A DNA stretch of 62,913 bases from Cryobacterium sp. (GTDB lineage Bacteria; Actinomycetota; Actinomycetes; Actinomycetales; Microbacteriaceae), in the NCBI GenBank assembly GCA_019638975.1, contig JAHBST010000003.1, positions 1-62,913 on the forward strand, in the 5' to 3' direction. Positions 1-8,432 of this stretch are shown here, piece after piece. The translations under genes were made by a program, and so were the position numbers. The notes below the pieces were generated by a model. The model saw only the letters and a list, made by a program, of their open reading frames with translations. It ran no database searches and was not told where the DNA came from. Every line of letters begins with the position of its first letter. The stretch's first letter is position 1.

Positions 1-90
1 TCCGTTCGATCGCACGCTCTCGCGACATGCCGCCGCCGGTAAGCGACGACTCCACGACACTTCTGATCGTGAACGGTGAATCGGGCCGAT
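1..90. other. window edge, no supported gene
   Basis: This short edge segment lies downstream of the alanine dehydrogenase stop codon. A minus-strand ATG at 27 opens a frame running leftward out of the window, but only nine codons are visible, too few to support a gene. No clear hairpin terminator was seen. Confidence 0.4.
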
Positions 91-1206
91 TCAGCCGAGC
101 GCGGTTGCCAGCGTGACGTGATCGAAACCCAGTGCGGTGGCCACGGGTTCGTTGACGACGTGGCCGCCGTGCGTGTTGAGGCCGAGAGCGAGCGCGTTGT
201 CCGCAACGAGGGCGTCATGCCATCCCTTGTTGGCGAGCGCTCGCACGTAGGGCATGGTCGCATTCGTCAAGGCGTAGGTCGACGTATTGGGTACGGCGCC
301 CGGCATGTTCGCGACGCAATAGAAGAGCGAACCGTGAACGGCGAAAGTCGGGTCGTCGTGAGTCGTCGGATGCGAGTCTGCGAAGCAACCGCCCTGATCG
401 ACGGCGATATCGACGAGCACGCTACCGGGCTTCATCCGCGAGACAAGATCGTTGCTGACGAGTTTCGGCGCCTTCGCGCCGGGGACGAGAACGGAGCCGA
501 TCACGAGGTCGGCGCCGAGGAGTGCACGCTCGATCTCGAACCCGTTCGACGCGATGGTCTTCACGCGACCGGCATAGATCTCATCGAGTTCCTTGAGCCT
601 TTGCAGGTTCGTGTCGAGCACCGTGACGTCGGCGCCGAGGCCGACGGAAACCGAAACCGCGTTCGTGCCGGCGACTCCGCCCCCGAGCACGACGACTTTC
701 GCAGGATAGGTGCCGGGAACTCCGGGGACCAGCAATCCGGGCCCGCCCTGAGGTTTGAGCATGGCATTGGCACCCACGATGGGAGCCAGCCGACCGGCGA
801 CTTCGCTCATGGGCGCGAGCAAGGGCAGGGCTCGACTGGGCAATTGAACGGTTTCGTAGGCGATCGCGGTGACCCCCGACGACACGAGCGCGGCCGTGAG
901 TTCGGGCTCTGCCGCCAAGTGAAGGTAGGCGAAGATCAGAAGATCGTCGCGGAAGTAGCCGTACTCCGAATGGATCGGCTCCTTGACTTTGAGCAACATG
1001 TCGGCGGCGGCCCAGGTCTTCGCCGCGGTCGCCGCGATGGTGGCTCCAGCGGCCGAATATTCCGCGTCGGTGATGGATGATCCAAGACCGGCGCCGGTTT
1101 CGACGATCACCTCGTGGCCGTTTGCGGTGAGGTCGTGAACACCGGCCGGGGTGATGGCGACCCGGAATTCGTTGTTCTTGATCTCCTTGGGGATGGCGAT
1201 CTTCAT
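91..1206 (-). CDS. ald: alanine dehydrogenase
   Basis: Catalyses NAD-dependent oxidative deamination of L-alanine to pyruvate and ammonia, and the reverse, in the cytoplasm. The 371-residue product has the length usual for bacterial Ald. It opens with [20 protein letters not shown], the conserved N-terminus of the family, and carries the nucleotide-binding stretch [12 protein letters not shown] near residue 170. An in-frame upstream ATG at 1269 would add 21 basic, non-conserved residues, so the start is placed at 1206. The gene is divergent from the polyamine transporter operon; the 279-bp gap must hold both promoters. Ald in actinobacteria is often under Lrp/AsnC control, but no operator was identified here. 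Confidence 0.96.
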   Translation of the reverse strand: MKIAIPKEIKNNEFRVAITPAGVHDLTANGHEVIVETGAGLGSSITDAEYSAAGATIAATAAKTWAAADMLLKVKEPIHSEYGYFRDDLLIFAYLHLAAEPELTAALVSSGVTAIAYETVQLPSRALPLLAPMSEVAGRLAPIVGANAMLKPQGGPGLLVPGVPGTYPAKVVVLGGGVAGTNAVSVSVGLGADVTVLDTNLQRLKELDEIYAGRVKTIASNGFEIERALLGADLVIGSVLVPGAKAPKLVSNDLVSRMKPGSVLVDIAVDQGGCFADSHPTTHDDPTFAVHGSLFYCVANMPGAVPNTSTYALTNATMPYVRALANKGWHDALVADNALALGLNTHGGHVVNEPVATALGFDHVTLATALG

Positions 1207-1485
1207 TGTTCTCCTGCCCAGCGGATCGGATCTGCGGCATCGGCAGGAACTGCCGCGCCGACGACGCATCGTTGCGTTCTGATGCTCTTACTTTACTCGG
1301 CCCGCACGATGGATTCCGCACTGTTTTGGGTCATTCAGGTACTGATTTCGTCACATTGTGGGTCGAATGTCGTTGTTTCGGAACCTTTCTGGTGTTTTTT
1401 TGTGTCGGTGTGTGGCAGTATCAACCCACACGGAACAAAGTTGTCCCCGCCCCGAAATGCACCAGTCGTAAGGAGTCGTGTTCTC

Positions 1486-2694
1486 ATGACCAAACCACTG
1501 CCCGAAGATCCGTTCATTCGCAGCCTTGTCATCCAGGCCCAGCGCGCACAGTTTTCGCGACGCAACATGCTGAAGGGTGCAGGAGTCGGGGCAAGCGCGC
1601 TCGCGCTCGCGGCCTGCTCCACGGGCGCCGTTGAAAAGCCGAAAGCGGCGAAGGACAAGTCCGATACGGACAAGATCGTCCGTTGGGACAACTGGGCGTT
1701 GTACCTCGATGTCGATGACGACGGCCACTACCCGACACTCGAAGCGTTCGAGAAGCAAACGGGGATCAAGGCCACATACACGGAAGCCGTCGACGACAAC
1801 AACACGTATTACGGCAAGGTCAAGGACCAGTTGAAACTCGGACAGGACATCGGTTGCGACACCGTGTGCCTGACCGACTGGATGGTCGACCGGTGGATTC
1901 GCTTCGGGTACACGCAAGAACTCGACGACGCGATGATCCCGAACAAGAAGAACCTCGTCCCCGAGCTCGCGAATGTCTCATTCGACCCCGGTCGCAAGTA
2001 CTCCCTGCCGTGGCAGGGCGGCTTCGCGGGAATCGCCTGGAACAAGGATCAGCTCCCCGGCGGACTCACGTCCGTCTCCGATTTGTGGGATCCGTCGCTC
2101 AAGGGGCGCGTGGGCGTGCTCTCCGAAATGCGCGACACCATGGGTTGCATCATGCAGGATCTGGGCACCCAGATCGACGGCAAGTGGGGCGACAGCGAAT
2201 TCAGCGCCGCGATCGATGTCCTGCAGACGCAAGTCTCGAACGGGCAGATCCGCAACATCAAGGGCAACTCCTACAAGGAGGACCTCCAGAACGGCGACAC
2301 GCTCGCCGCGATCGTGTGGTCGGGCGACATCACCCAGCTCAACTTCGAAGCGGGCGACCACTGGGCGTTTTCCCTCCCGAGCAAGGGCGGGACGCTGTGG
2401 AACGACAACTTCCTCATCCCGATCGGATCCGAGCACAAGAAGAACGCCGAGATGCTCATCAATTACTACTACGACCCGGAGGTTGCCGCGCAAGTCGCCG
2501 CGTACGTCAACTACATCCCGCCGGTTGCCGGCACGAAGGATGCCATGATGGCGCTCGACCCGGATCTCGCGAACGATCAGTTGATCTTCCCGTCCGATGC
2601 CACGCTCGCGAACGCTCACGTGTTCCGGAGCCTGAGTTCGGCCGAGGATCAGAAGTACAACTCCCAGTTCCAGGCGATTCTCCTCGGGGCCTAG
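1486..2694 (+). CDS. potD: polyamine-type ABC transporter substrate-binding lipoprotein (first copy)
   Basis: Extracytoplasmic solute-binding protein of the spermidine/putrescine (PotD) family, 402 residues. A twin-arginine-like segment SRRNMLK (24-30) precedes a hydrophobic stretch and a lipobox ending at Cys44, so it is probably Tat-exported and lipid-anchored. The fold signature motifs GFAGIAWNKDQ and DLWDPSLKGRVGVL are visible in the middle. The start is fixed by a good ribosome site (TAAGGAG, 1469-1475) before the ATG at 1486; the frame is open further upstream but non-conserved. It heads an operon with potA, potB and potC. A paralogue lies at 7197-8357. The true substrate (putrescine, spermidine or another cation) cannot be read from sequence. 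Confidence 0.93.
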   Translation: MTKPLPEDPFIRSLVIQAQRAQFSRRNMLKGAGVGASALALAACSTGAVEKPKAAKDKSDTDKIVRWDNWALYLDVDDDGHYPTLEAFEKQTGIKATYTEAVDDNNTYYGKVKDQLKLGQDIGCDTVCLTDWMVDRWIRFGYTQELDDAMIPNKKNLVPELANVSFDPGRKYSLPWQGGFAGIAWNKDQLPGGLTSVSDLWDPSLKGRVGVLSEMRDTMGCIMQDLGTQIDGKWGDSEFSAAIDVLQTQVSNGQIRNIKGNSYKEDLQNGDTLAAIVWSGDITQLNFEAGDHWAFSLPSKGGTLWNDNFLIPIGSEHKKNAEMLINYYYDPEVAAQVAAYVNYIPPVAGTKDAMMALDPDLANDQLIFPSDATLANAHVFRSLSSAEDQKYNSQFQAILLGA

Positions 2695-2695
2695 G

Positions 2696-3895
2696 GTGGC
2701 ATCCGGGACTTTCGCAGAGAGCGGGGCCGACCTCGAACTGGTGGGAATCCAAAAGAGATTCCCGGGTTTCACCGCCATCGAACATCTTGACCTGACGATT
2801 CCGGCTGGTTCGTTCTTCGCTTTGCTCGGGCCATCCGGGTGCGGCAAGACGACGACGCTGCGGCTCGTCGCGGGGCTCGAGGATCCCACCGAGGGGTCGA
2901 TCCTGATCGGAGGGAAGGACGTCACAAAGCTCAAGCCCTTCCAGCGGCAAGTCAACACGGTGTTTCAGAGCTACGCCCTGTTCCCCCATATGACGGTGCT
3001 CGAGAACGTCGCGTTCGGTCTGCGGAGGCGGAAGATCGAGGACCCGATCGGCAAGGCGCACGAAGCGCTCGTGCTCGTCGAACTCGATCATCTCGCGACG
3101 CGCAAGCCCCAACAGCTTTCCGGCGGGCAGCAGCAGCGCGTCGCGCTCGCACGCGCGATCGTGAATCGACCGGCGCTCTTGCTTCTCGACGAACCGCTCG
3201 GAGCGCTCGACTTGAAGTTGCGTCGACAAATGCAACTCGAACTCAAATCCATTCAGGAAGAGGTCGGTCTGACGTTCGTCCACGTGACCCACGACCAGGA
3301 GGAAGCCATGACGATGGCCGACACGGTCGCCGTCATGAACAAAGGCGAGATCGAGCAACTCGGCGCACCTGAAGAACTGTACGAACTTCCGCGCACGGCG
3401 TTCGTGGCGAACTTCCTCGGCCAGTCGAACCTGTTCACCGGGCACGTCTCGGGCTCGACGAGCAACAGCATCACGGTCGATGTCGAGGGAACCAAGATCA
3501 CGATTCCGACCAAACGCGCCCAGCGTCACAAGGGTGAAGTGACCGTCGGGGTCCGCCCGGAGAAACTCCATTTGCACAAGAACGCGCCGAAGAAGGAGGC
3601 CGGCACCAATTCGCTCGGCCCCGGCCGCATCATCGACGTGTCCTTCAGCGGAGTGAGCACGCAATACACGATCGCTATTCCGGGGATCGACAAGGTCACC
3701 GTGTTCCAGCAGAACACGACGTTCGGGCCGCTCGCCGGCGAGGGTGCTGAAGTGTGGGTCAGCTGGGATGTCGATCACGGGTTCGGTCTCGAGGACGAAC
3801 CGGGCGCGACGCCCCGATTCCCCGCGGACGCGGATACGGCGAGCATCGCCGTGCAGAAGCGCCGCGCGCTCATGTCGGAGCTCGAGGAGTCCTGA
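2696..3895 (+). CDS. potA: polyamine-type ABC transporter ATP-binding protein
   Basis: Cytoplasmic ATPase that powers the PotBC channel. The 399-residue protein has Walker A GPSGCGKTT (45-53), a Q-loop region, signature LSGGQQQRVALARAI and Walker B LLLLDEPLGALD, followed by the TOBE-type C-terminal regulatory domain typical of PotA (from about residue 290). It starts with GTG at 2696, one base after the potD stop, so translational coupling is likely. The next gene follows two bases after its stop. Confidence 0.95.
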   Translation: MASGTFAESGADLELVGIQKRFPGFTAIEHLDLTIPAGSFFALLGPSGCGKTTTLRLVAGLEDPTEGSILIGGKDVTKLKPFQRQVNTVFQSYALFPHMTVLENVAFGLRRRKIEDPIGKAHEALVLVELDHLATRKPQQLSGGQQQRVALARAIVNRPALLLLDEPLGALDLKLRRQMQLELKSIQEEVGLTFVHVTHDQEEAMTMADTVAVMNKGEIEQLGAPEELYELPRTAFVANFLGQSNLFTGHVSGSTSNSITVDVEGTKITIPTKRAQRHKGEVTVGVRPEKLHLHKNAPKKEAGTNSLGPGRIIDVSFSGVSTQYTIAIPGIDKVTVFQQNTTFGPLAGEGAEVWVSWDVDHGFGLEDEPGATPRFPADADTASIAVQKRRALMSELEES

Positions 3896-3897
3896 CC

Positions 3898-4809
3898 GTG
3901 GCCTTCAGCGCATTCGCCACAGGTACTGCGAAGGAGCAGGCTCCCCGGCGCAAAAGCCGAATCGCCTTGCTCTTGCTGCTGCCCGGCATCCTCTACCTGA
4001 TGCTCTTCTTCCTCGTTCCGCTTGTCTCGCTCGTGATCACTTCGTTCCAGCAGCCCATTCCGTTCGGGGACATCGGCGAGTACCAGACGGCGTTCAAGTG
4101 GGAGAACTACGTCGATGTCGTGAACACCTATGGCGAGCACATTTTCCGCTCGTTCGGATACGCGATTCTCGCGACGATCTTCGCGCTGCTGTTCAGCTAT
4201 CCGCTCGCGTACTTCATCGGCGTGACCGCGCGACGGTGGCCGCTCGTGCAAAACCTCATGCTCGTGCTCGTGATTGCACCGTTTTTCATCAGCTTCCTGC
4301 TGCGCACGCTGGCGTGGAAGTCGCTGCTGTCCGATGAATCCTTCGTGATCTCGGGGCTCAAGGCGCTCTCGCTCATGGCACCGGATGCGCACTTCACGGG
4401 GACGCCGGCCGCTGTCATTTTCGGACTCACGTACAACTTCATCCCGTTCATGACGCTGCCGCTGTACTCGACGCTCGAGCGATTGGATACGCGACTGCTC
4501 GAGGCCGGAAGCGACTTGTACTCGAAACCGTCGATGACGTTCTTCAAGGTCACCGTGCCGCTCTCGATGTCGGGAATCGTGTCGGGCGTGCTCCTGACCT
4601 TCATTCCGGCCGCGGGTGACTACATCAACGCGAGTCGCGACTTCCTCGGTGGGACGGGCACGCAAATGATCGGGAACGTGATCGAGAGCAACTTCCTCGT
4701 GACGCTGAACTATCCCGCGGCCGCAGCTCTCTCGATCATCCTGATGGCCGTGATCCTCGTGATGGTGACGGTGTACGTCAAACGGAGCGGTACGGAGGAT
4801 CTGCTGTGA
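3898..4809 (+). CDS. potB: polyamine-type ABC transporter permease (PotB-like)
   Basis: Inner-membrane permease subunit, 303 residues, with about six predicted transmembrane segments; the first (IALLLLLPGILYLMLFFLVP) follows a short basic N-terminus. The EAA-like cytoplasmic loop LLEAGSDLYSKPSMTFFKVT, which contacts the ATPase, is visible about two thirds along. The GTG start at 3898 lies two bases after potA; the open frame extends into potA but gives arginine-rich, non-membrane sequence. Its last codons overlap the start of potC. Confidence 0.94.
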   Translation: MAFSAFATGTAKEQAPRRKSRIALLLLLPGILYLMLFFLVPLVSLVITSFQQPIPFGDIGEYQTAFKWENYVDVVNTYGEHIFRSFGYAILATIFALLFSYPLAYFIGVTARRWPLVQNLMLVLVIAPFFISFLLRTLAWKSLLSDESFVISGLKALSLMAPDAHFTGTPAAVIFGLTYNFIPFMTLPLYSTLERLDTRLLEAGSDLYSKPSMTFFKVTVPLSMSGIVSGVLLTFIPAAGDYINASRDFLGGTGTQMIGNVIESNFLVTLNYPAAAALSIILMAVILVMVTVYVKRSGTEDLL

Positions 4810-5678
4810 CTCTTCAGGAAGGTCTCGCCGTCACGGATGCCGTGACCACTCCTCGGCAATCCCCACGCCGGGGCGTGCGCCTCGGTCTGGGCAACTGGCT
4901 GCTGCCGCTGTACGCGATCCTCGCGCTCGTGTTTCTGCTCATTCCGATCGCGTACACCTTCGTGTTCTCGTTCAACAACTCCGTGAAGTCCAACATCGTC
5001 TGGCGCGGTTTCACGTTCGACAAGTGGTTGAACGTGTGCGACCAAATCGATGTGTGCGTCGCTTTCGGCAACAGTCTCATCATCGGCGTCACGGCGACGA
5101 TAGCCGCGACCGTGCTCGGCACGATGATCGCGATCGCTCTCGTGCGTTATCGATTCCGGTTCCGGTCGGCCATCAGCCTCTTGCTGTTCCTGCCCATGGC
5201 GACTCCCGAGGTCGTGCTGGGGGCGGGACTCGCTTCCGAGTTCCTCGGCGCAGGCGTCGAGAAGGGACTCGGCACCATCATCATCGCGCACACGATGTTT
5301 TGCGTGAGCTTCGTCGTGGTCACGGTGAAGGCGCGCGTGTCGACCCTCGATCCGGCGCTGGAGGAGGCCGGTCGCGATCTCTACGGTTCGCCGAACCAGG
5401 TGTTCTGGAGAATCACGTTCCCGCTTTTGCTGCCCGGCATCATCGCCGCCGCGTTGCTGTCGTTCGCGCTCAGCTTCGACGACTTCATCATCACGAACTT
5501 CAATGCGGGGACCACGAGCACCTTCCCGAAGTACATCTACATTTCGGCGGCGCGGGGAATCCCGGCGGAAGCGAACGTCATCGCCTCCGCGGTGTTCATC
5601 CTCGCGATCGTGCTCGTCCTGATTTCGCAGATTTCCTCGGCGATGAAACGGAAGAAGCTTGCCGCGAACGGCGGATGA
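4806..5678 (+). CDS. potC: polyamine-type ABC transporter permease (PotC-like)
   Basis: Second permease of the PotABCD importer, 290 residues, with about six membrane spans. The EAA loop LEEAGRDLYGSPNQVFWRIT is well conserved, as is the PotC-typical FALSFDDFIITNF. The GTG start at 4806 overlaps the potB stop (GTGA), a standard coupling arrangement. Together with PotB it should form the heterodimeric channel fed by the two binding lipoproteins encoded on either side. Confidence 0.94.
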   Translation: MTLQEGLAVTDAVTTPRQSPRRGVRLGLGNWLLPLYAILALVFLLIPIAYTFVFSFNNSVKSNIVWRGFTFDKWLNVCDQIDVCVAFGNSLIIGVTATIAATVLGTMIAIALVRYRFRFRSAISLLLFLPMATPEVVLGAGLASEFLGAGVEKGLGTIIIAHTMFCVSFVVVTVKARVSTLDPALEEAGRDLYGSPNQVFWRITFPLLLPGIIAAALLSFALSFDDFIITNFNAGTTSTFPKYIYISAARGIPAEANVIASAVFILAIVLVLISQISSAMKRKKLAANGG

Positions 5679-5697
5679 TCCGCGCGGCGATGCTCTC

Positions 5698-7056
5698 ATG
5701 ACTGGATTCCAGGATCGCGACCGGCTCGCGGAATTGTGGTACCGGGAAATCGAGGTTTTCCGTTCGGCGCGGCCCGAGTCCGAGAAATTGTGGCATGCGG
5801 CCGTGCCTCATCTTCCGGATGGCGTTCCCATGTTGTGGATGGCGAAGTGGCCCGGCCCGTGGCCCGTCTTCGTGAAGGAAGCGGCGGGAGCGCACTTCAC
5901 GGACGTTGACGGAATCGACCACGTCGACTTGTGCCTCGGCGATACGGGTGCCATGTGCGGTCACGCGCCCCCTGCATCCGTCGCGGCCATCACGAAGCGA
6001 CTGGCAACGGGATCGACGTTCATGCTCCCGACGGAAGACGCAGCTGTGGCGGCCCAATTGCTCACGGACCGATTCGGCGTCCCGAGTTGGCAATTCACCC
6101 TTTCCGCGACGGATGCCAATCGAAGCCTCATCCGGTACGCGCGGCACGTGACCGGGCGGCGTCGGATCCTCGTTCACGATTATTGCTATCACGGTTCGGT
6201 CGATGAGGCTTTCGCGACCCTCGACGCGACCGGTGCCGTCGTTGAGCGTCGCGGGAACATCGGGGCCCCCGTCCCGCCTTCGGAAACGACGGCGGTTGTC
6301 CCGTTCAACGACGTGGAGGCGCTCGAGGCTGTCTTGCGTTCGGGAGACGTCGCGGCAATGCTCATCGAGCCTGCCCTCACCAACATTGGAATCGTTCTTC
6401 CCGAGGAGGGTTATCACGATGCCGTGCGGGAATTGTGCTCGCGATACGGCGTGATCCTCATCATCGATGAAACGCATACGATCAGCGCGGGGCCAGGCGG
6501 AATGACCACGGCGCTCGGGCTGTCTCCGGATGCGGTCGTCGTCGGGAAGAGCATCGGCGGCGGTATTCCCGCTGGCGCATTCGGCATGTCCGCCGAATTC
6601 GCCGAGCGCGCCCGAGCCAGTCTCGATCTGGAGGACATCGACGTCGGGGGCGTCGGCGGCACGCTCGCCGGGAACGCGCTGTCGCTCGCGGGCATCCGCG
6701 CGACGCTCTCGGAGGTGCTGACCGATGAGGCGTTCGCCAGCATGACCGCGAGGGCGACCGAGTGGACCGTAGGGGTCCAGTCGACGATCGACGAATTCTC
6801 CGTGCCCTGGCAAGTGACCCAGCTCGGGGCCAGGTCCGAATACAGTTTTCGGGCGACCGCGCCACGCGACGGTGCAGAAGCCGCCGCGGCCGATGATTTC
6901 GAGCTGCAGCAGTACTTGCATCTCCACGCTCTCAACCGCGGGATCCTCATCACGCCGTTTCACAATATGGCGCTCATGTGCCCGACGACGTCGCCGGACG
7001 ACATCGAACGCCACACGATCGCCTTCCGCGACGCCGTGTCGAGCCTGTTTCGCTGA
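5698..7056 (+). CDS. class III (PLP-dependent) aminotransferase
   Basis: Fold type I aminotransferase of 452 residues, resembling glutamate-1-semialdehyde aminomutase-like members. The PLP-binding aspartate is in LIIDETHT, and the Schiff-base lysine is in VVVGKSIGGGIPAGAFG. The start is taken at the ATG at 5698, 19 bp after potC; upstream in-frame codons overlap potC. Being embedded between polyamine transporter genes and a second potD, it may transaminate the imported amine or its derivative. This is inferred from context only. It is unlikely to be the haem-pathway enzyme HemL, because of its neighbourhood and divergent N-terminus. Confidence 0.88.
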   Translation: MTGFQDRDRLAELWYREIEVFRSARPESEKLWHAAVPHLPDGVPMLWMAKWPGPWPVFVKEAAGAHFTDVDGIDHVDLCLGDTGAMCGHAPPASVAAITKRLATGSTFMLPTEDAAVAAQLLTDRFGVPSWQFTLSATDANRSLIRYARHVTGRRRILVHDYCYHGSVDEAFATLDATGAVVERRGNIGAPVPPSETTAVVPFNDVEALEAVLRSGDVAAMLIEPALTNIGIVLPEEGYHDAVRELCSRYGVILIIDETHTISAGPGGMTTALGLSPDAVVVGKSIGGGIPAGAFGMSAEFAERARASLDLEDIDVGGVGGTLAGNALSLAGIRATLSEVLTDEAFASMTARATEWTVGVQSTIDEFSVPWQVTQLGARSEYSFRATAPRDGAEAAAADDFELQQYLHLHALNRGILITPFHNMALMCPTTSPDDIERHTIAFRDAVSSLFR

Positions 7057-7196
7057 TTCGGCCGACAACTGCTTCGACTGCCCCCGGACTGGGGTGCGGA
7101 TGTACCCCGTTTTGGTGGGGAGGGGGCGCAGTGGGCTGTGCCACTATCAGACAGGGGTATTTAAGCGCCCGGTCACTATGCCGTTAGGGAAAGCGC

Positions 7197-8357
7197 ATGA
7201 TGCAAGGCTCACTGTCGAGGAGAACTGTCCTTCAAGGCGCAGGATTAGGCGCGTCGGCGCTCTTGCTCGCCGCGTGTTCGAGCGGTACGGCTCCGAAGCC
7301 GGCCGCTGCCGTGGACAAGTCGGACACCCAGAAGTCGCTGCGGTTCGACAGCCGCGACACGTACCGGAACACGACCGGCGAAGATTTTCCCCTGCTGAGC
7401 AGCTTCACCGACTCGACGAGCATTGAAGTGACGTATTCGAACGCGGTGAGCGACGACAACGTGTACTACAGCAAGGTCAAGAACCAGCTCAAGATGGGTC
7501 AGGACATCGGTGCGGATGCTTGCGTCCTGAGCGAATGGATGGCGGCACGCTGGATCAATCTCGGATATCTGCAGGAGATCGAGCGCGAGAAGATCACGAA
7601 CTTCGAAAACGTCCGGCTCCAGTTCCAGAACGCCACTTTCGATCCAGGACGCCGCTTCTCGCTCCCGTGGCGCAGCGGCTTCACGGGTATCGCCTGGAAC
7701 AAGGCGGCGATCCCCGGGGGGCTCACGACCGTCTCCGACTTGTGGGATCCGGCGCTCAAGGGCAAAGTGGGCGTGATGTCGGCCATGCGCGACACTCTCG
7801 GCCTCATCATGCTCGACGCGGGAGTCGACATTTCCGATGCCTCGTGGGGGGATGCGGAGTTCTCCGCGGCCGTCAACACGCTGCGCGATCAAGTCAACAG
7901 CGGCCAGATTCAGAGCATCAAGGGAAACAAGTACAAGGAAGACCTGAAGAACGGCACGACGGTGGCCGCGATCGCGCGCGTCGGCGATATCATGCAGATC
8001 AATCAGGAGGCAGGCGACCAGTGGGACTTCGCGATTCCGCAACCCGGGGGCGTTCTGTGGAGTGACGTGGCCGTCATCCCGATCGGCTCGACGCATCGTG
8101 GCAATGCGGAGACTTTCGTCAATTTCTACTACGATCGCGCTCACGCGGTGAAAGTGGCGGCCGAGACGAGCTTCATTTCGCCCATCGACGTGCGGCAGCC
8201 CGAAATCGGAACGATTCCGCAGGATCTCGCCCGCAATCTGATGATTTTCCCGAGCGAAGCGACGTTCAAGACCACGAAGTCGTTCCGCACTCTGACGCAA
8301 GGCGAAGAGCAGCGGTACGGAGCCCAATACCAGACGGTCCTCCTCGGCGCGTCCTGA
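7197..8357 (+). CDS. polyamine-type ABC transporter substrate-binding lipoprotein (second copy)
   Basis: A 386-residue paralogue of the PotD-like protein at 1486-2694, sharing SRR...LQGAGLGASAL...AAC at the N-terminus (lipobox Cys27), GFTGIAWNKAAIPGGLTTVSD and DLWDPALKGKVGVMSAMRD. It lies 140 bp downstream of the aminotransferase, so it may have its own promoter; an AT-rich TATTTAA occurs at about 7160. A tandem ATGATG lies at 7197-7202. The same channel may serve two binding proteins with different ligands. Residues differ in the presumed ligand pocket region (CVLSEWMAARW versus CLTDWMVDRW). Confidence 0.92.
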   Translation: MMQGSLSRRTVLQGAGLGASALLLAACSSGTAPKPAAAVDKSDTQKSLRFDSRDTYRNTTGEDFPLLSSFTDSTSIEVTYSNAVSDDNVYYSKVKNQLKMGQDIGADACVLSEWMAARWINLGYLQEIEREKITNFENVRLQFQNATFDPGRRFSLPWRSGFTGIAWNKAAIPGGLTTVSDLWDPALKGKVGVMSAMRDTLGLIMLDAGVDISDASWGDAEFSAAVNTLRDQVNSGQIQSIKGNKYKEDLKNGTTVAAIARVGDIMQINQEAGDQWDFAIPQPGGVLWSDVAVIPIGSTHRGNAETFVNFYYDRAHAVKVAAETSFISPIDVRQPEIGTIPQDLARNLMIFPSEATFKTTKSFRTLTQGEEQRYGAQYQTVLLGAS

Positions 8358-8419
8358 CGGCGAGCATCCGAGGCGGCGCATTCGACGTAGCGCGGCGCTG
8401 ACGTCCATCCTGCCGTCGG

Positions 8420-8425
8420 TAGGGT
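8420..8425 (+). promoter_or_regulatory. leaderless -10 element for the GH13 gene
   Basis: TAGGGT lies seven bases before the ATG at 8433, the spacing at which transcription would begin on the start codon. This favours ATG 8433 over the in-frame GTG 8424, which overlaps the -10 box. Prediction only. Confidence 0.5.
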
Positions 8426-8432
8426 GGAGGAC

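Noticed and set aside
7099..7125. CCCC...GGGG inverted repeat upstream of the second potD as an operator
   Set aside because: Four-base G/C arms are expected by chance in this composition, and no related repeat was found before the first potD.
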